From positions 10,624,013 to 10,688,012 of the forward strand of contig WMCF01000023.1 of NCBI GenBank assembly GCA_009792885.1: a stretch of DNA of 64,000 nt. The letters are read 5' to 3'. Numbering within the stretch: position 1 is the stretch's first letter; the number at the start of each line of letters is the position of its first letter. Shown here in pieces: positions 1 through 14,500 of the stretch. The position numbers were made by a program, and so were the translations under genes. A model generated the notes under the pieces. It had not been told where the DNA came from, made no database searches, and saw nothing but the letters and a program-made list of their open reading frames with translations. This DNA is from Eremophila alpestris peregrina (Eukaryota; Chordata; Aves; Passeriformes; Alaudidae).

Positions 1-1748
1 TGTGAGATTTGTGGACGCTGCTGACAGCTTGTGATGGTTTGCAGCTTGCAAGGTCCCCTGGCTCCAGGACCAGTGTGCTGAATCCATGGCTGGAAGTGCA
101 GGGGCAGGGTTTGGCCCAGGTGCAGGGTGAAGGCTTTGAGAAGACCTGGGAGAAAAAACTGGTCTAGACCCACTGTGTCATTGCAGAGTTGTCTTAAATG
201 CTGCACCTATTTATGCAGAAGAATGGCCTTTTATTTTTTAATGATGTCAGTTTTGGCAACTGTTTTTATACTACTGTAATGAGGAGACATAAGTTGGTGA
301 AACTCTGTGAAAGCATAATGTGGTGATGGAAACTCAGGTTATTGCATCAACCTTGGAAAATTGAAAAGATGATTTATGTTGGTGGAATTATTCCTAGTGG
401 GTGGACAGGAGCTGGGCTTCTGGTAATTCTGCATACTTAATAAAAACTATGCAATTCTTTTCAGGTAAGACTTTCATTGTGTCCTGTTAGGTGGTACCAG
501 TAACACCAATGAATTGACAGAAAATAGTTTCTTGTTATTTTTAAACTCAAGATTGTCCTGTCACAGAAGCAGTGCAGAGTGTGACAGCAGGTCCCTCTGT
601 TAGGAAATGGGCTACACTGGGTGCTTTGTTTTTAGGTAGTTACAGATGATTGCATATATAAAAACACAACAAAATTCATAATTTCTAGACATTGAGTACA
701 CATATAGACTGCATCACTTATGAGATGCTGCCAGTTAGACTATTTGTGGCTCAAGCTCTGTTGTTTTCCTGTTTAACCAAAGCCAAATACTTGACTGACT
801 TGTGGGCACACATGAAGTTATCCCTCATATGCTGTCAGTGACTCCTCATGCAGAAATCCCCTGGGAGTCTCATCCTCTGCTCAGATTGATGTTCTTCCAA
901 AGCTGCATTCTTGCATGCACTGATATTGTATGCTCAGGTTTATTTTAGGTAGAAAATTAAATGAAATCTCTTGTTAGTTTTAATCTCGAAGTGATGCTTT
1001 TTCATCACCTTAAAATACCTTTATGGGCCCCGATGTTTACGTGCAACTTGTTGGTACCAATACTTTCCATGTCTGGATAAAAGGAATTGGTACAATCCTT
1101 GTCCAAAAAGTCTTGGGAAAATGCAGAAAATTGCTTTGCCAAAATGTTAAGAAGATAATTTGAACCCAAATAGCTTTTGGGGTTTCTATTTTTATTGTTG
1201 TTGTTTTGTTTTGTTTTGTTTTGCTTGCTTTTTGTGGGGGTTTTTGTGTTTTTGTTTGCTTTGGTTTGGTTTTCATGTTTTTGTGTTTTGTGTGGTTTGT
1301 TTATTTGTTTAGGGTTTTTTTTTTCCTTAGAATGACAAGATTTTCTGTAAAGTTTTGATAAATGCTAGGCAAGGAAGTAAATCACTAAATAGCAATTTAA
1401 ATGCAAATTTATCCATAATAGGAATCTATGCATGTGCTTGTAAACAAATTCACAAAGAACCAGGCCTCTCTTGTCATCTTTTTTGTACTACTGTCTTTTT
1501 TTCCTGCTGACAGCCTCTGTTGCTCACCCAGGCTGGTTCCTTTTGCCCTGTGTCTGATCAACACCTCTTGGTTAGAATTCAGAGACAGCTAGTATTTAGC
1601 ATCTGTATTTTTATTGGAAGAACTTGTACATTGGTAGCTCACATAAGCTGATTGAGGCAGCTAAGAAATAATTTCCATAAATGATTGGAAAACTTTCATT
1701 CCATGTACCCTCAAAAGTAGCAATAGTTTTAGGGGAATTTGAAAGGAA
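1..1748. other. Non-coding, no gene seen
   Basis: AT-leaning unique sequence. Apart from the T/G tract at 1,184-1,325 I see no feature I can support. It could be intergenic or deep intron. Confidence 0.6.
1184..1325. repeat. T/G low-complexity tract with (TTTTG)n
   Basis: About 140 bases are almost purely T and G on the + strand, with a (TTTTG) run near 1,203-1,225. The opposite strand gives a Lys/Thr-rich open frame that is an artefact of composition. Confidence 0.9.
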
Positions 1749-2510
1749 AATCACAGAACAATTTGGGTTGGAAGGGACTTCAAAAATAATTTCATTCCAA
1801 CCCCCCTGGTCAGGAGCACCTTCCACTAGACCAGGCTGCCCAAAGCCCTGTCCAGGCTGGCCTTGAACACTTCCAGGAATGGGGCATCCACAGCTTCTCT
1901 GGGCGACATCTTCCAGTACCTCACCACCCTCACAGTAAAGATCTTCTTCCTAAAATCTGACCTAAATCTGCCCTCTTTCAGTTTAAAACCATTCCCTCAT
2001 GTCTTGTCACCATTTCCCCATGTAAAAGCTGCTCTTGCTTTCTTTCATAAGCTCCCTTTAAGTACTGGAAGGCCACAGCGAGGTCTCATCAGTGGACAGT
2101 AGAGCTGTCTCTTCTCCAGGCTAAACACCTCTCAGCCCAGTCTCATATCAGCAGTGCTCCAACCCTCTGATCTCCTTGGTGGCTCTGCTCTAGACTTACC
2201 TAATAAGTCCTCCTCTTTCTCCAGGTGGGGTTGCATGAGGGCAGAGTAGGGGGGCAGAATCCCTGGAGAGATTGGGAAGCCTGACTGCTAGTGAAGACTG
2301 AGGCAAAGAACTCATTGAGTACCTCAGCCTTCTCCATATCTGCTGTCACCAGTTCTCTCTTCTCATACCCATCCTGTACCCCCTCCTTGGCCTTTCCTTT
2401 CTGACCTATGTGCTTAGAGAATCCCTTCTTGTTATTCTTCACATCCCTTGGCAAGTCCTATTCCATCTCTGCCTTTGCTTTTCTGATCTTGTACCTACAC
2501 ATCCAAACTA
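1749..2510 (-). mobile_element. CR1 LINE, internally deleted or composite
   Basis: On the minus strand, 2,200-2,510 encodes a piece of CR1 ORF2: the open frame holds DVKNNKKGF, ELVTADMEKAEVLNEFFASV and SVFTSSQ. It is followed without a gap by the CR1 3' end (2,197 down to 1,749), which finishes with TTGGAAGGGACTTC-type sequence read in reverse. The reverse-transcriptase core that should lie between them is missing. The frame is not functional. Confidence 0.85.
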
Positions 2511-5500
2511 TAGCTTCAGTTACACAAAATACTTGAGTATTTGAGGCAGAAAATTGAAAATTCTTTCATTTCAATTCCTCTGTAAGAAGTTTCAAACATT
2601 TTCTTTGGAGCAGGGGAACAGGCTGGAGACTGGCTATGTTATATGGCATATATTACATAAAATGAACTTGACCCTCTAGATCTTTACAATATTCTGTGCT
2701 CACAGTTTGGGATGGGAGGGTAGGGAGGATAAAAAGTGCTATACATCATGCTCATCTGATATTTTTCCTTATGAGCACAAAAAAAGCCTGATATAGCAAT
2801 AATAAATCCCTGCTGTCACCTACTGCCACCATGATATTAACAAAGGGAACTCTGATATCTTTGCAAAGGGTCAACAGAGACAATGTTCAAGTGAGCTCCA
2901 GGGAATTATCTCGTCAGCTCTTCTGTTTGTAGCTTGTCAGTGCAAAGACATCTCCTGCTCTTCTTTACTTTGTGGCACTTGTGGGGCTCTTGATAAAACT
3001 CACACACCAAGTAACCATTTAAACTCCTGAATCCTTGGGTGGCATTTAGAACAGAATTCAGAACATTATTTTTCCTTACCCAGGGGACTAAACAATTACT
3101 TTGTCAGCTGTAGATTTGGTGTGTGCCTCTGCAGGGAAATCCATCACTGTAATAATGTAAACTCAGCTCTAGGAATTCTACAATGCACAGCAGGGTAAAA
3201 ATGTCTCCCCCGCCATCTCCAGGCAAGGTTTCTTTTAGGTAGTTCATCTGTTGTGCCAAGCCAGCCTGCAGTGGGGGTGATTTCAGCATTGTTCAGGATT
3301 TTATTGTGTGAGTCTGTAGGATAAGACATAAGCACACTTTAATCAGGATCTAAAAACCAAGATTTCCCACAGACTGCTGTGCTGTAACTGAACTATGACT
3401 TTTAAGTAGTTCTTAGTGCCTTGAATCTTATTTTCATGCTCTTAATGGTTATGTTATTTAAATCCATGATATTTGGAGTGGAATGGGTCTATAATCTGAA
3501 AGTGTCTTAACACAGCAGCTATCTGAATAAAATTGCTTGTGAAAATTCCTTTGTGGGAATAGGAATATGAAATTCACCATATAAAAGTGGCAATGCTACA
3601 TAAAACCCCTGCAGGACTCCATGAGGGGATGTGTATATTTGGGGTTTGTTTTAGTTTTTTTAAGAATAAGGGGAAAGTGTAATTTATGCCTGGATAATTA
3701 GTGGTGTTTTACCACTGAAATGTACACCACTTAGAGGAATAGTCACTGGCGCCTTTCACACCTGCACAGGGTATGAAATTCCAAACAATTAAAACAATTA
3801 ATGTTTCCTCCTGAAAAAAATTCTATTGTGCTTTAGCAAAAAGCGTATTGTGGGACTTGTAAAAAAATGTGATAAAACAGAATGTGTGATAAATGGAAAA
3901 TGTGCTGTCAAAGACCTTGACACATTTTTTTATTCCCAAAAGTAGATATGGATAACTTTGTAAACTAGTGTCACTTGCCAAGATGAATTTATTACAGTAT
4001 TCCATGTGAAAGGCTTTTGCTTTTCAAGAATTGTGACGGGTTTTTTGTTCTGCTAGAAACAAAAGTGTGGTGCTATTTGGTCTTTTGGTCAAGAACTGAA
4101 AACAAGTAGTAGGGGTTAAAAGGCATCTTAAAACTTGTCCATTTCCACTTTTCTTCTATCTAAAAGGGGGGGATACCACTTAAGTTTTTATATTAAATAT
4201 TAGTTCATTGTGTCCTGGCCTTGCTGTGTAGGTGTTGACTCTATTTCTTCAAAGGGCAGTGTATCCATCACTTCACTTTTACACTTTGTGCATTCTGTGA
4301 ATGTCATCAGACTTCAAGTCATCACATGGAAAAATTTTATATGTACCCTGAGAAAGCAAATACCTAAAAAGAAGCCTCTTTTTTAGCTGACAGCTCCTAA
4401 ATGCCATTCATGACTGTTTGTGGCAGTATATTAAAATTATCTCTTTATAAGAGAAATTTAACAGAAGTAATTTAATAGAAGGAGGGGGAAAAATGCATTG
4501 ATTTCTGTTATTTAGTGATTTCATGGCTATCTTTGTAGAGAAATGGTGGGAAAGCATTTAAGAAAAGGAAAGCTGAAATCCTCTGCATCCCTGATGCAAA
4601 GCAGGAAGAGCCACCAGCACTCCAAGGTTGCTTGGTGCCATCCCTCTCCCAGTTCCCTATTTTTGGAAGGCTCTGTAGAAGGTCAGTGGGAAACATAACT
4701 CCTGGCTCCTAAGGCAAAAGCAGCTTGGATTATCATCCATGTGAAACCAAAGACGGGGTGCTAGCAGAGAGCAAATAGTTAGTCCTGTTAGTATTTCCTA
4801 GATGAATGCAAGCAGCTTAAATTTCAGTTGTTCTAAATTAGCTGCTGAATTAAAAAAAATATTTAGCTCTATTTTGTTTCCCCTTGGTCAAACATTCATT
4901 ATTTCCATCTAATGCTTGAAACCTAATCACCATTGCTGAGAAAACATTTCAGGAAACTACCTCGACAAAGCATTTTAATGTAAATATTAAGAGAGAAACA
5001 TTTTTTCAGTTGGACAAGAATAAATCATCTGTCATACATTCATAATCATAGACTTTGTTCACTTTTAATGTGCAACTACTGCATTTTTATTAGGAAGCCA
5101 TGAACACTTATACTGATATTTTGTGTTTTATTAGAAATGGCAGTTGAAGGAAGAAATTGCTGGAAGCTCCAGCTCTCCAGCAAGCATGTTTTCATGAGCA
5201 CAACAGCACCGGGGAAGGGTTCTGGTTGTTATGGCTGAGACTGTGGTTGCCAGCACATCCCTTTTTAGAAACTGTGGCTTTGTCCCTCTTGTGCCTACCA
5301 GTGGCTGTGACTTTCTTGAGGAAATCTCTGTACATGCTTTCTCCAAGAAAAGCTGGGTTTGTCTTGTCCCTTAAAAAAATCTTTTAAATGCTAACTAAAA
5401 TAATTAAGTATTAAAGTATATTTAGAAGCTGCATTTGAAATTCCAGTCCCCTCAGAAGGGGAGAAAGCACCAATTTCACCATTCGATGAATGCCATAAGC

Positions 5501-8500
5501 TGATTTATGGCTTCTTCTGACACTCGGTCATGTGGCAGGGGCAAAGGAGCAGCTGGTAATGGAACCAGTAAAAGTTCAAGAGGAGGAAATGCTATATTAC
5601 AGAAGCAGAGGGATATTATTAGCTCCTGCACTCTGCTAGAGATGATGTTTGGGATGAGAGAAGCTCTTTAGGAGGCCAGACAAACTTCCCCAAGGCTTTC
5701 AGAACTGGTTTTTCCCAGTGGGAGCTGGTCTGGACCAGACTGTGGCACACAGAAATGAGGGGCCACAGATGCAGAGGGGTGCTGGATGATCACATAACTG
5801 AGTCCAACTAGCAGTGTATTCTTGCTAAGAGGGATTTCTTTATTGTAACTGAGTGTGCTGGATAAGAGATAAACAAAAAAAAAAAAATCATGTGCTGAGG
5901 CAGCTTGGGGAATTAAAACTTGAATTTTTTCTGAGTGTTGCATTATCAGATTGGGAAGGTCCAAGGTGAGCCTTCACTTTGCAGATGGAGAAGGGCAGAC
6001 ACTGACAATAGCACCTGGATTACTACAACAGTAACACATGGAAAATCATGGTTCCTGTCCTTTATAGTTCTCTGTATGGGACATGTGGCCACCCTCTCTC
6101 TTAATCTTACCTAGCTCACCCTTACAGAATTGAGTCTTGTTCAGACATCTCTCCGTGAGAAACTGTTCCAGACATTGATTGCCCTGACAGTGCAACCTCC
6201 TCCTATTTTGCCTTCCATGTCCTAAGATAAGCCATCAACCGCCTGAGCAGGCTGGCAAAGCTATAATATGTACAAATCTAAATGCTTACAGGAGTGAAAA
6301 GGCAAGAAAAATTAACATTGGTAATATTTAGCTTTAAAAATAATGCAAACAAAATGAAAATCCCCACAACCTCCCGTCCCAACTTTCTTAAAACAGAAGG
6401 AATCTCTTCATGTAGGAAACTACAGAAGAAACATTTAGAAGGGCAAAGAAGGAAGAATTCTAACGCTGAAAAAAGTGTATGTGATAGCAAATGAGGCCAG
6501 TTCTGCACTGGGGTTTTTGTGATTCTTCCCTGCATGTAATCCAGATGAAATTCCCCTTTCCCAAATACTGAGTTGAAGCATATTGACTTAAGGATACCAT
6601 TGACACTTGTGTAGTGGCTTTTTCTTTTTTATCAGCTTGAAGTGTCTGTGAACTGGAAAGCTTATCATTAATAATTAATGTAGCTTCTTCTGCCTTTCAT
6701 CCCTGTGTCTGCCAACCTGGATATATTAAATTTTTTGAGCTTTTCTCCCATCTTAGTTTTGATAATCTCATATCCCTGTTGCCATTATTTATATTGCCTT
6801 GATCCATCTTGCAAAAATGAGGTCAATTACTCATTTAAAGCTGTACCTAGATAATCCCTGATCTATGTCCTATCTCTATCATGTAACACTTCTTTTTCTT
6901 TGCTTACTTGCTCTTCTCCTCTTATTTGTACACAACAAAATTTTGTTGCTGTTTGTTCTGAATTACAACGCTTCTATTTGTAAAACAGCACTTGTTCAAG
7001 TTCTGTTTAAATTATATTCAAAAATAGAATTATTTTAGTAGACAGTGGGGTATTTTTCATGTACCCTAAACTCTCCTCTAAATCCATTTTGCACTTTTTA
7101 AAATCAAGCGTGTATTTCTGTCATCTTAAAAAATGAGTTATCTTTTATTTATTAAAAAAAAAAAGATACACAAACCCACAAACTTTAGAGGAAAAGCAAC
7201 AACTTCCAAACTGCAGATTGAAAATTAGCTTGTCCTTAGCAAGTGAGATGGTTTTGGCAGCAATCACACTAAACAGGGATTTTCCAATCTTGGCTGCTAA
7301 CATGAGATTCCTTGTCTAGGATCACATTGCTTGTAGATTACAGAATTGGCCACAGAATAGACACACTACTCAAATGACAGATTTGTCCAACCTGTGCTGT
7401 GTTACAGGAAACGGGGCCATGTTTTGTAAACCAGAGCTAATATTTTCCATCTGTAACCAAGTACAAGACTGATGAAGGACATAAAGAATATTCTGAAATA
7501 AAGAGTGAAGGAGAAATACCGAGTCTTTAAAAAAAAGCATTTTTGTTTATTTCTTTCTCTTATGATCTTGCATCCTGAAACTGCAGCACGTGAATACCCA
7601 TCCCAAGGCAAGGCTCCAAGTTACAGACCAGGAGCTGAGGTGCAGGAAGGTGACTGGACCAGCTCATCTGTGCACCCAGGCTTTGCCTCGTGGGCTCCTA
7701 ATGCCCTTGGTCCCTGTATGATGTGTTGTAGTGTCCCTAAGTGGATTAGTGGCAGATGACCTTATGTGTTTGGATAGATGCTGGTTTGTGGGCCATTTAG
7801 TGTTTCTTGTTCCTTTTGAATGAAAGGTAATGGTGCCAATTTGAGATACTTCTATGATTTGTCCTTGGCAGAGGACAGCTTTCTTGGCAGATGCTGTTGC
7901 ATTTTCAAAATTGATTGAAAAACAAGGGGAGGCTCTGTGTTGGGAACAGGGCGCTCTGTCAAGAGCTCTGCTGAACTCATCATGTGGGGGACCAAGTGTG
8001 TGTGGACAGGAATTCCCATTTTTGAGACATATTTTAGAAGATGGAGCCAGAGGTGCTGGTGTGAAAGCTGTGTAAGATTGAAAGAAAATATCTTATACTG
8101 GCTGTCAATTGCTGATGATGGAGATTGTCACCAGGCTGGAACTTCCAGGATGCTGAGGTGGTGTACCCAGCAAACTGGGTTTGTGCAGAACAGATGGCCA
8201 CAAAAATGTAATGGTTGTGGAAGATGATTTCTGAAAGGGCAGAATTTGGCTCGAAGTGTTCCTCTGAGGTTGTGGTGCCTGCAGCAGTCACTGGGCTGTG
8301 TTTTAACCACAGGGTGAAAAATGCTGCCTGTGTAAAGCAAATACTCCTCTGCCCACTTGTATTCAATAGCAATGACTGAGCAAAGCCCGTGACTGGCTAA
8401 TTCCAGTGTGGGTTAGTTTGGGGTTTTTAGCATAAAGACTGTCAGTCCTGTAAACCACACACACTTCCACCCTCATTTCCATCCACTCAGAGTAGCACAC

Positions 8501-11500
8501 AGCTCATCTAGGACTGTGGTGGAAGTGTGTAAGTATTTTAAGGTACTCCTAGAAAGTAGGTTTTAGGTATAAAGAGTAGCAAATCACTGGTAAAAACAAA
8601 ACTCAATTATGTTGTCTGGTAAAAGACAGTCACCTCTGCCACTTTATTTGTGGCTGATTATGGTACATGGAAAGACAACTTATTTAATTTCTCAGTGTTT
8701 ATAAAACACAAATATACTTTACTTGAAAATTTAGTATCAAATAGAATGGTTTTCCTATGCTGAGTAATTTTTAGGAGAAAAATTGTAGTGATGTTACAGC
8801 TCCAGCCTACAGTAGGTTATATAAGAGAAATACTGCTACCCACTCAAATGGAAACAGTATTTGGGTTTGTTACTCCAAAGACTCTCTTATCATACCTTAG
8901 GTAGGAAATGTTTATTAAAATAGTGATGAAAAACATAGGAGAGTTCCATTAGAAGGTGGTTCATTGTGGGGAATAGGTGCCCTCTTAAGATGACTGCTGT
9001 TCCAAAGTGCTGGTGTTATGGTAAATTAAGACTTTGAACAATACTCTGGGACATATTTTCATGTTTGTAAATATAATTTGAGTGTTGGAATTCTGACAAT
9101 TCAAATTTGCTTTAAAGAGAAATTTTGAGGTGTCTAGTTCTAAGTGTGAACACTGGTATTGTTTTAATATAATACCTTTTTTATGAAGAAATAATCATTG
9201 ATGCTTGTTATTGCTTTTGTAAAGTCTAGAGTTCAAGTTTTGCTTAAGTCTGATTTGAGAAACAGAGAAGCCTCATAATTAACAGCTAACATTAATTACA
9301 GGGAGATGGGACAGCAGAGCTGAGCATCATTTCCCATATCTTCAGCCAGGAGGAACTGAAAGAGCAGCACTTTGGTGGCTGCAGTGTGGGGATGATACTA
9401 AGTTTGGAATTGAAGCACTTGTTTCAGTTAGACAACAGACTTACAGTATAACATCCTCCTAAAGCAAGAGCTAGTGCTGGAATTGCTAAATGCTGCCTTA
9501 TTTTTAAAAAAAACATCATGGACAATTGATTTGCTGTATTCACTAGGTAAGGACACAGGGTGATGTTTTTTTCTGGCTGCTCCAGATGAAGGCTGGTCCC
9601 AAGTCTGCTGCCTTATGCCAGTCTTGGTCAGTAGTTTCAGGGCAGACACTTGCTGTCCCATGCACAGGCTGCCCCCCTTGTCTGCTGTTGATTTTAGGAT
9701 TAGTATCAAACGTGGGAAATAGAGGTGTTTCAGAAAAACAGAGGTAGCTGAGCCAGTGTAACTGGTGGACCTTTAAATATCTGCAGCTACAAGATAAAGA
9801 CCAGCTTTCTGCTCATCATTTGCCAGAAAGACCCATGCTGACTGTGACTAGGTTCTGCTGATTGTGGCTTTGTTTATGAGTGGAATTGGAACTAGCTTTT
9901 AGGCTGCCAACCAAAGGGTTCAAATACACATTTATTGTGGAGATGTATCCCTGCATGCATAGGATGAGAGCTGACACCTGCAGGAACCTGCAGGGTTAAA
10001 TTTCAGTTTCTTAAACTGAACTAAACAGTTTTGTAAGGTTTAAAGCAGTGGTTAGTGCTGAGATGGAGGCTTCAGCTCAGGAAAGCTGAGGCTGTTGGTT
10101 TGGTTCTTGGATCCTTGCACTTCAGAATAAGCTGGATGAGGAAAAGTAGAATGCTTTATCCCATTTAGTGCTGGTCAGGGATAAAGGCAGTAATGCTAAA
10201 CAGAGCCAGCCTTGCAGCTCCCACTACCAGGACCCCAGCTGGACCCTGTAACTGGTTTGCCAGCTTTGATTCCAGGAGGAGCTACCAGTCTGGATCTAGT
10301 GACAGCTAAGGATGAAGGCTAGCCCTGGGACTGCAGATTTCCTTCTGCTCTTTGCTGGGTTTGTGTTGCCTAGGGACTCATCCTGAGGCAGTGCTTGCAG
10401 GTGGGATTGATACCAGATTAAAGAAAAGTATGGGATAGGACCAGAATGACTTAAATACCTTCTTTGTTCAGTTCCTCACATTTTTGGTAAACTGACTTTT
10501 CTGCCTGTGTCCAACTCACTCAGAAGCTCCGTTTGTGGGGGTGAGTGAATCTCTGTGCATAGCTCTGACCCTTTACATTTTTTTCAATGCTAAATTGTTA
10601 TTTATAGAAAGGAGTTTGACAGAGGCTGTGGAATTACTGGCTGTATGTTTTAAAAAGCAAGCCAGATGAGGAACAAAAATAATTTGGGTTCAAATTCTTT
10701 CAAGTCCAAGCTGTAACTCTGCTGCTATTCATGGGATCCACTAAAAGTCTGCATTATGGCCTTTTGGATTTGTTTAGTTTTTCTTTTATCTCACAAAAAT
10801 TTGGGAATTCAGCCTAATTAAACCCTGGGAAAATAATTTGAATTTGGTCCAACTGAAAATTTTATAAGCAGCCATGGAAGAAGCTGGTGCATAAACTGTT
10901 AATTGTTGCCACGTGGGGATACAAACAGGAGGAATATATGGAGCAAAGTGGGACTGTGGCGTTACTGTTCGGGGAAAGCTGTTGTTCTGCAAAGTATTTC
11001 TCTGGATTAGGGAATAACCTGGGATGCCCTGGAGAGATACCTGGGCACCAAGTCAGAGTCATGCACAAACACATGGCAAAGGACTGACTTGCTCTTGGCC
11101 CTGACCATTTGCTTTTCTATTTGCACAGCAAGACGGGTCAGCCAACCACACAGGCAAAGCAAGAGGCTGCCATCTCCCTGTGGCACAACCACGAGCTCCT
11201 GAGGCAAGGAAAGTCTTTGAGAGGGCAGTAAGAACAGCCAAAGCCAGATGGGATTGCAAGCTGCTGGGAAAACATTAGGGAAGGATGGGGGGAAAGTTGC
11301 AGTATTTGTAAATGCTATTTATCTGCATTGAGTTCAACGTGCCTTGGTGTTGTGAAAAGCTTTGGCAGAGCTTTGCGGCGAATTACGTCTGCAGTGAAAT
11401 GTGAGCAGATGAAAACTGGAAGCAATCATGCTAAACACTCCTGAGGCTTTACCCTTCCAAATGTTTATGTTTTGATCACCTGCTTGCAACTGAGTATTTT

Positions 11501-14500
11501 CCCTTTCCTCCTTGGATTTTAAGGGAGCACCAGACTAATAAAGGCCAGGATTTCTCTTCCTCCTCTGTTCTCATACCCTGTTTGGAAGATGAGTGAAATG
11601 CCCTAGCAAGCAGATCTGAAGCAGGACCCTAAGCTTTTGGAACACCTAATGAGGGTCTCTGTGTAATGTGTCCAGTACTCTCAGGGTGTCTGTCAGACTA
11701 GAAACAGGAGTTTTGGTGTTGTTCAAATGTGAGAAAACTAAATTTTTACTTCCTGTTTTCATAAACACCAAACTGGCTCAGCCCTGCACGTTAAGGTGGC
11801 CTATGCTCAGATCCTTGGTGAGCCTGGACTTTGCCAGTCCATCCCTCATCCTCCAACACATTTTCTGTGCAGTTAGACAGCCTGGGGCTCATGTGTTAAA
11901 ACAGAAGGTGCTGGGGCACTGTTCCCTCCCTGGTACACATCATCCACACCTCCCTCACCACGGGGGACACTCCTGGAGGCTGATATTTCATATCACCACG
12001 TTGCCATGCCATGACAAGGAGAAAGTTTTAGTTGCTCCCTCATTGGGTTATGAACAGCGCAACGAATAGCCCCGGTAAGTGGAAGATTAATTTCTATGCC
12101 ACCTGGCAGCAAGCTGTGGATTAGGCTGCTGTCCCTCCTGTGGGTTTCATGTTGGAGGAATGGGGCACTTGAGCACCCAGACAATCAGCCTCTTGTTTAA
12201 ACAATGAGCTGCTCGGTCTTGTTAGCCAGCGCTCTTAAATTTTCATTTTATTCTGGTATGCAGCCTTGTGTGATGTGGAGAATTGCTTCAGCACAGAGAG
12301 ACTGCAAACCTGTTCAATTAAAGGAAATGCTCAGATCCAGCTGTTGGAGTCCCATGAATGCCAGCACTCCTCACAAAGTAAGACCAATGCACTCTGCCCT
12401 TGGAACAGATACAATGATTTGTGCCTTAATTCTCCTGAAAAAAAGAGCCTTTGTTGGGAGAGGACGATTGGGGAAAGAAGGAGGAATGCAAAGCGTGGTG
12501 CAGAAAGTGCCCAGTGAGACCAAGGTTTCTGCAGATAACAGAGAGGGAGGGCTCTATAGCATGAGCATGGTAACAAGGCACCATCAGAAGCACGTAGAGT
12601 ACAAGCTCCTGTTACAGCTAGAGAATTGTCGTGCAAGTTTTGTAAATGCTTTCCCTCTCATGAAAAAACATATGTTGTGGAGTAACTCAGCCTATGCTTT
12701 CACATCCAAAGAACAGGCCAACAAGCACAGCCCTGGTGTGTGACCATACACAGCACGATTTGTCCCTGGGCTTTCAGTTTCCTTAGTTTTGGTGACAAGT
12801 TTCTGCACCCATTTGTAGGTAACAGAGGTATTTGGGCAGTATCAGAGGGTCACCTAGATATGCCAGATGTTTTTGTACAGGTCTTTTTATAAAAGACCTT
12901 TTATGTATATCTACATATATCAATAGATATGACATTATTATTTATTTTAAAATTATATATATTTATGCATATATATAAAGGGCTGTAGCTGTTTCAGTAG
13001 GTGCTCAATACACTTCAGCTACAAATGCAGAGCAGCTGACCTAATGCTCGGGTCTCAACCAAGAGCTGAGTTCCTAAGACTGAGGCAGGGGAAGGAAGAC
13101 ATTGGAATGGGATAAACCACAGGAAGAAATTATGGGCTTCACCTGAGTGGCAGAAGCCATCTCTCCATGGTCTCCTGGAATGCTCCCAAAGCAGGGGCTG
13201 GTAACCTCTTGTCTGACTTCGGGAACTGTCATATCTCTGGAAATGCAGTTTTCCCCACTCCTGCTGTCGCTTCTCCCTCAATCTCACTGTTTGTTTAAAA
13301 ATTGTGACATGGGGGCTTTAAAATTATACTAGGCACAATTTCAGCTGCAGAGGTGGAAATGGGTTTCTGACTGGTCCTCAGTGGCAGGCAGACTGCTGCT
13401 GGCTCCTAGGCAGCACTTGTGCCATTTGTCACACAGGCTAAGACAGAAGAGGTTGCATTTTAATTTATTAGCTGGGCCTGTGAGGTGCACACCCTGTGCT
13501 GAACTGGATAATAAAATCTTTATTGTTAATTGGCTGCAGTTCCAGGTGTCTTTTTTAGTCAAATATATGTCCATCTCCCCCCTTTTATATATATGAATAC
13601 ACACATCTCTATAGATACACCATTTATGTACATGTTAAAAAAATACGAACGCCTGGCTTTATTGCCAGGTTGAGCAAGGGCTCTGGTGCTTTAAATCACT
13701 GCAAAAGATGAAGCAGCTGTTGGGTGAAATCTTTGCAGCTTTTCTATTGTGTGATTCTTGTTTCAGGCAGCAGCTGAGCCCACAGGCTCTGTGCAAGAAA
13801 TTTTGCTGGAGAAATCCCCTCTGCACATGGCCAGCAGCCTGAATCAGCCTTTTCTGGTGGATGGTGAAACAGTGGAAGACCTTTGAAGGAAATTGCTACC
13901 ATGGGGCTTGTCTGGCTGTGAGGTATGTACAGCACCCATTGCACCTGCTTCATCTCCTTGTTGTTAAAGTGCATTTCATAGACACATTGCTAGCAACAGA
14001 TTGAAGGAGCTGCTTTGTAAATGAAAAATAAATAATTCTGTCTGCCTGATATGATGTATATATGGCTTTCTTTCAGATAAGTTAAAATGCAAAACCAGAG
14101 AAGTTCTGTGATCCAGTTGATGAGGTGGTATATAAATCATGCATTGGGACACTAAGCTGAGTGGGCTGAAAACAAACACTTAATGCCTCCCTCATGCACT
14201 GTTCCTCTGTGTTTTGAGCAACTGAAAACAGGGTAAACAGTAAAAAACAGCTCCAGAGCCCAAGCTTTACTGAGTTTTTGGTTCACTGACTAGTGTAGAT
14301 GCTTGCAAGACCTCTCCCACTGCAGACTGGCAGACTGACTCTCCCTTAGAGTTATAAACCCAGGTTGTTGCAATGAGAAATGTCTCTAACTATTAATAAC
14401 TTTGCTTTGGATTGAGATTTTTTTGCAGATGTGCTTCCCTGAGGAGGAAGAGCAGATGCCTTGGCTCCAGGAGCTGCAGTTCTGTCCCACCCCAGATGGA

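Noticed and set aside
12204..12743. 179-codon plus-strand open frame
   Set aside because: No recognisable motif, no splice or promoter context, and composition typical of random sequence.
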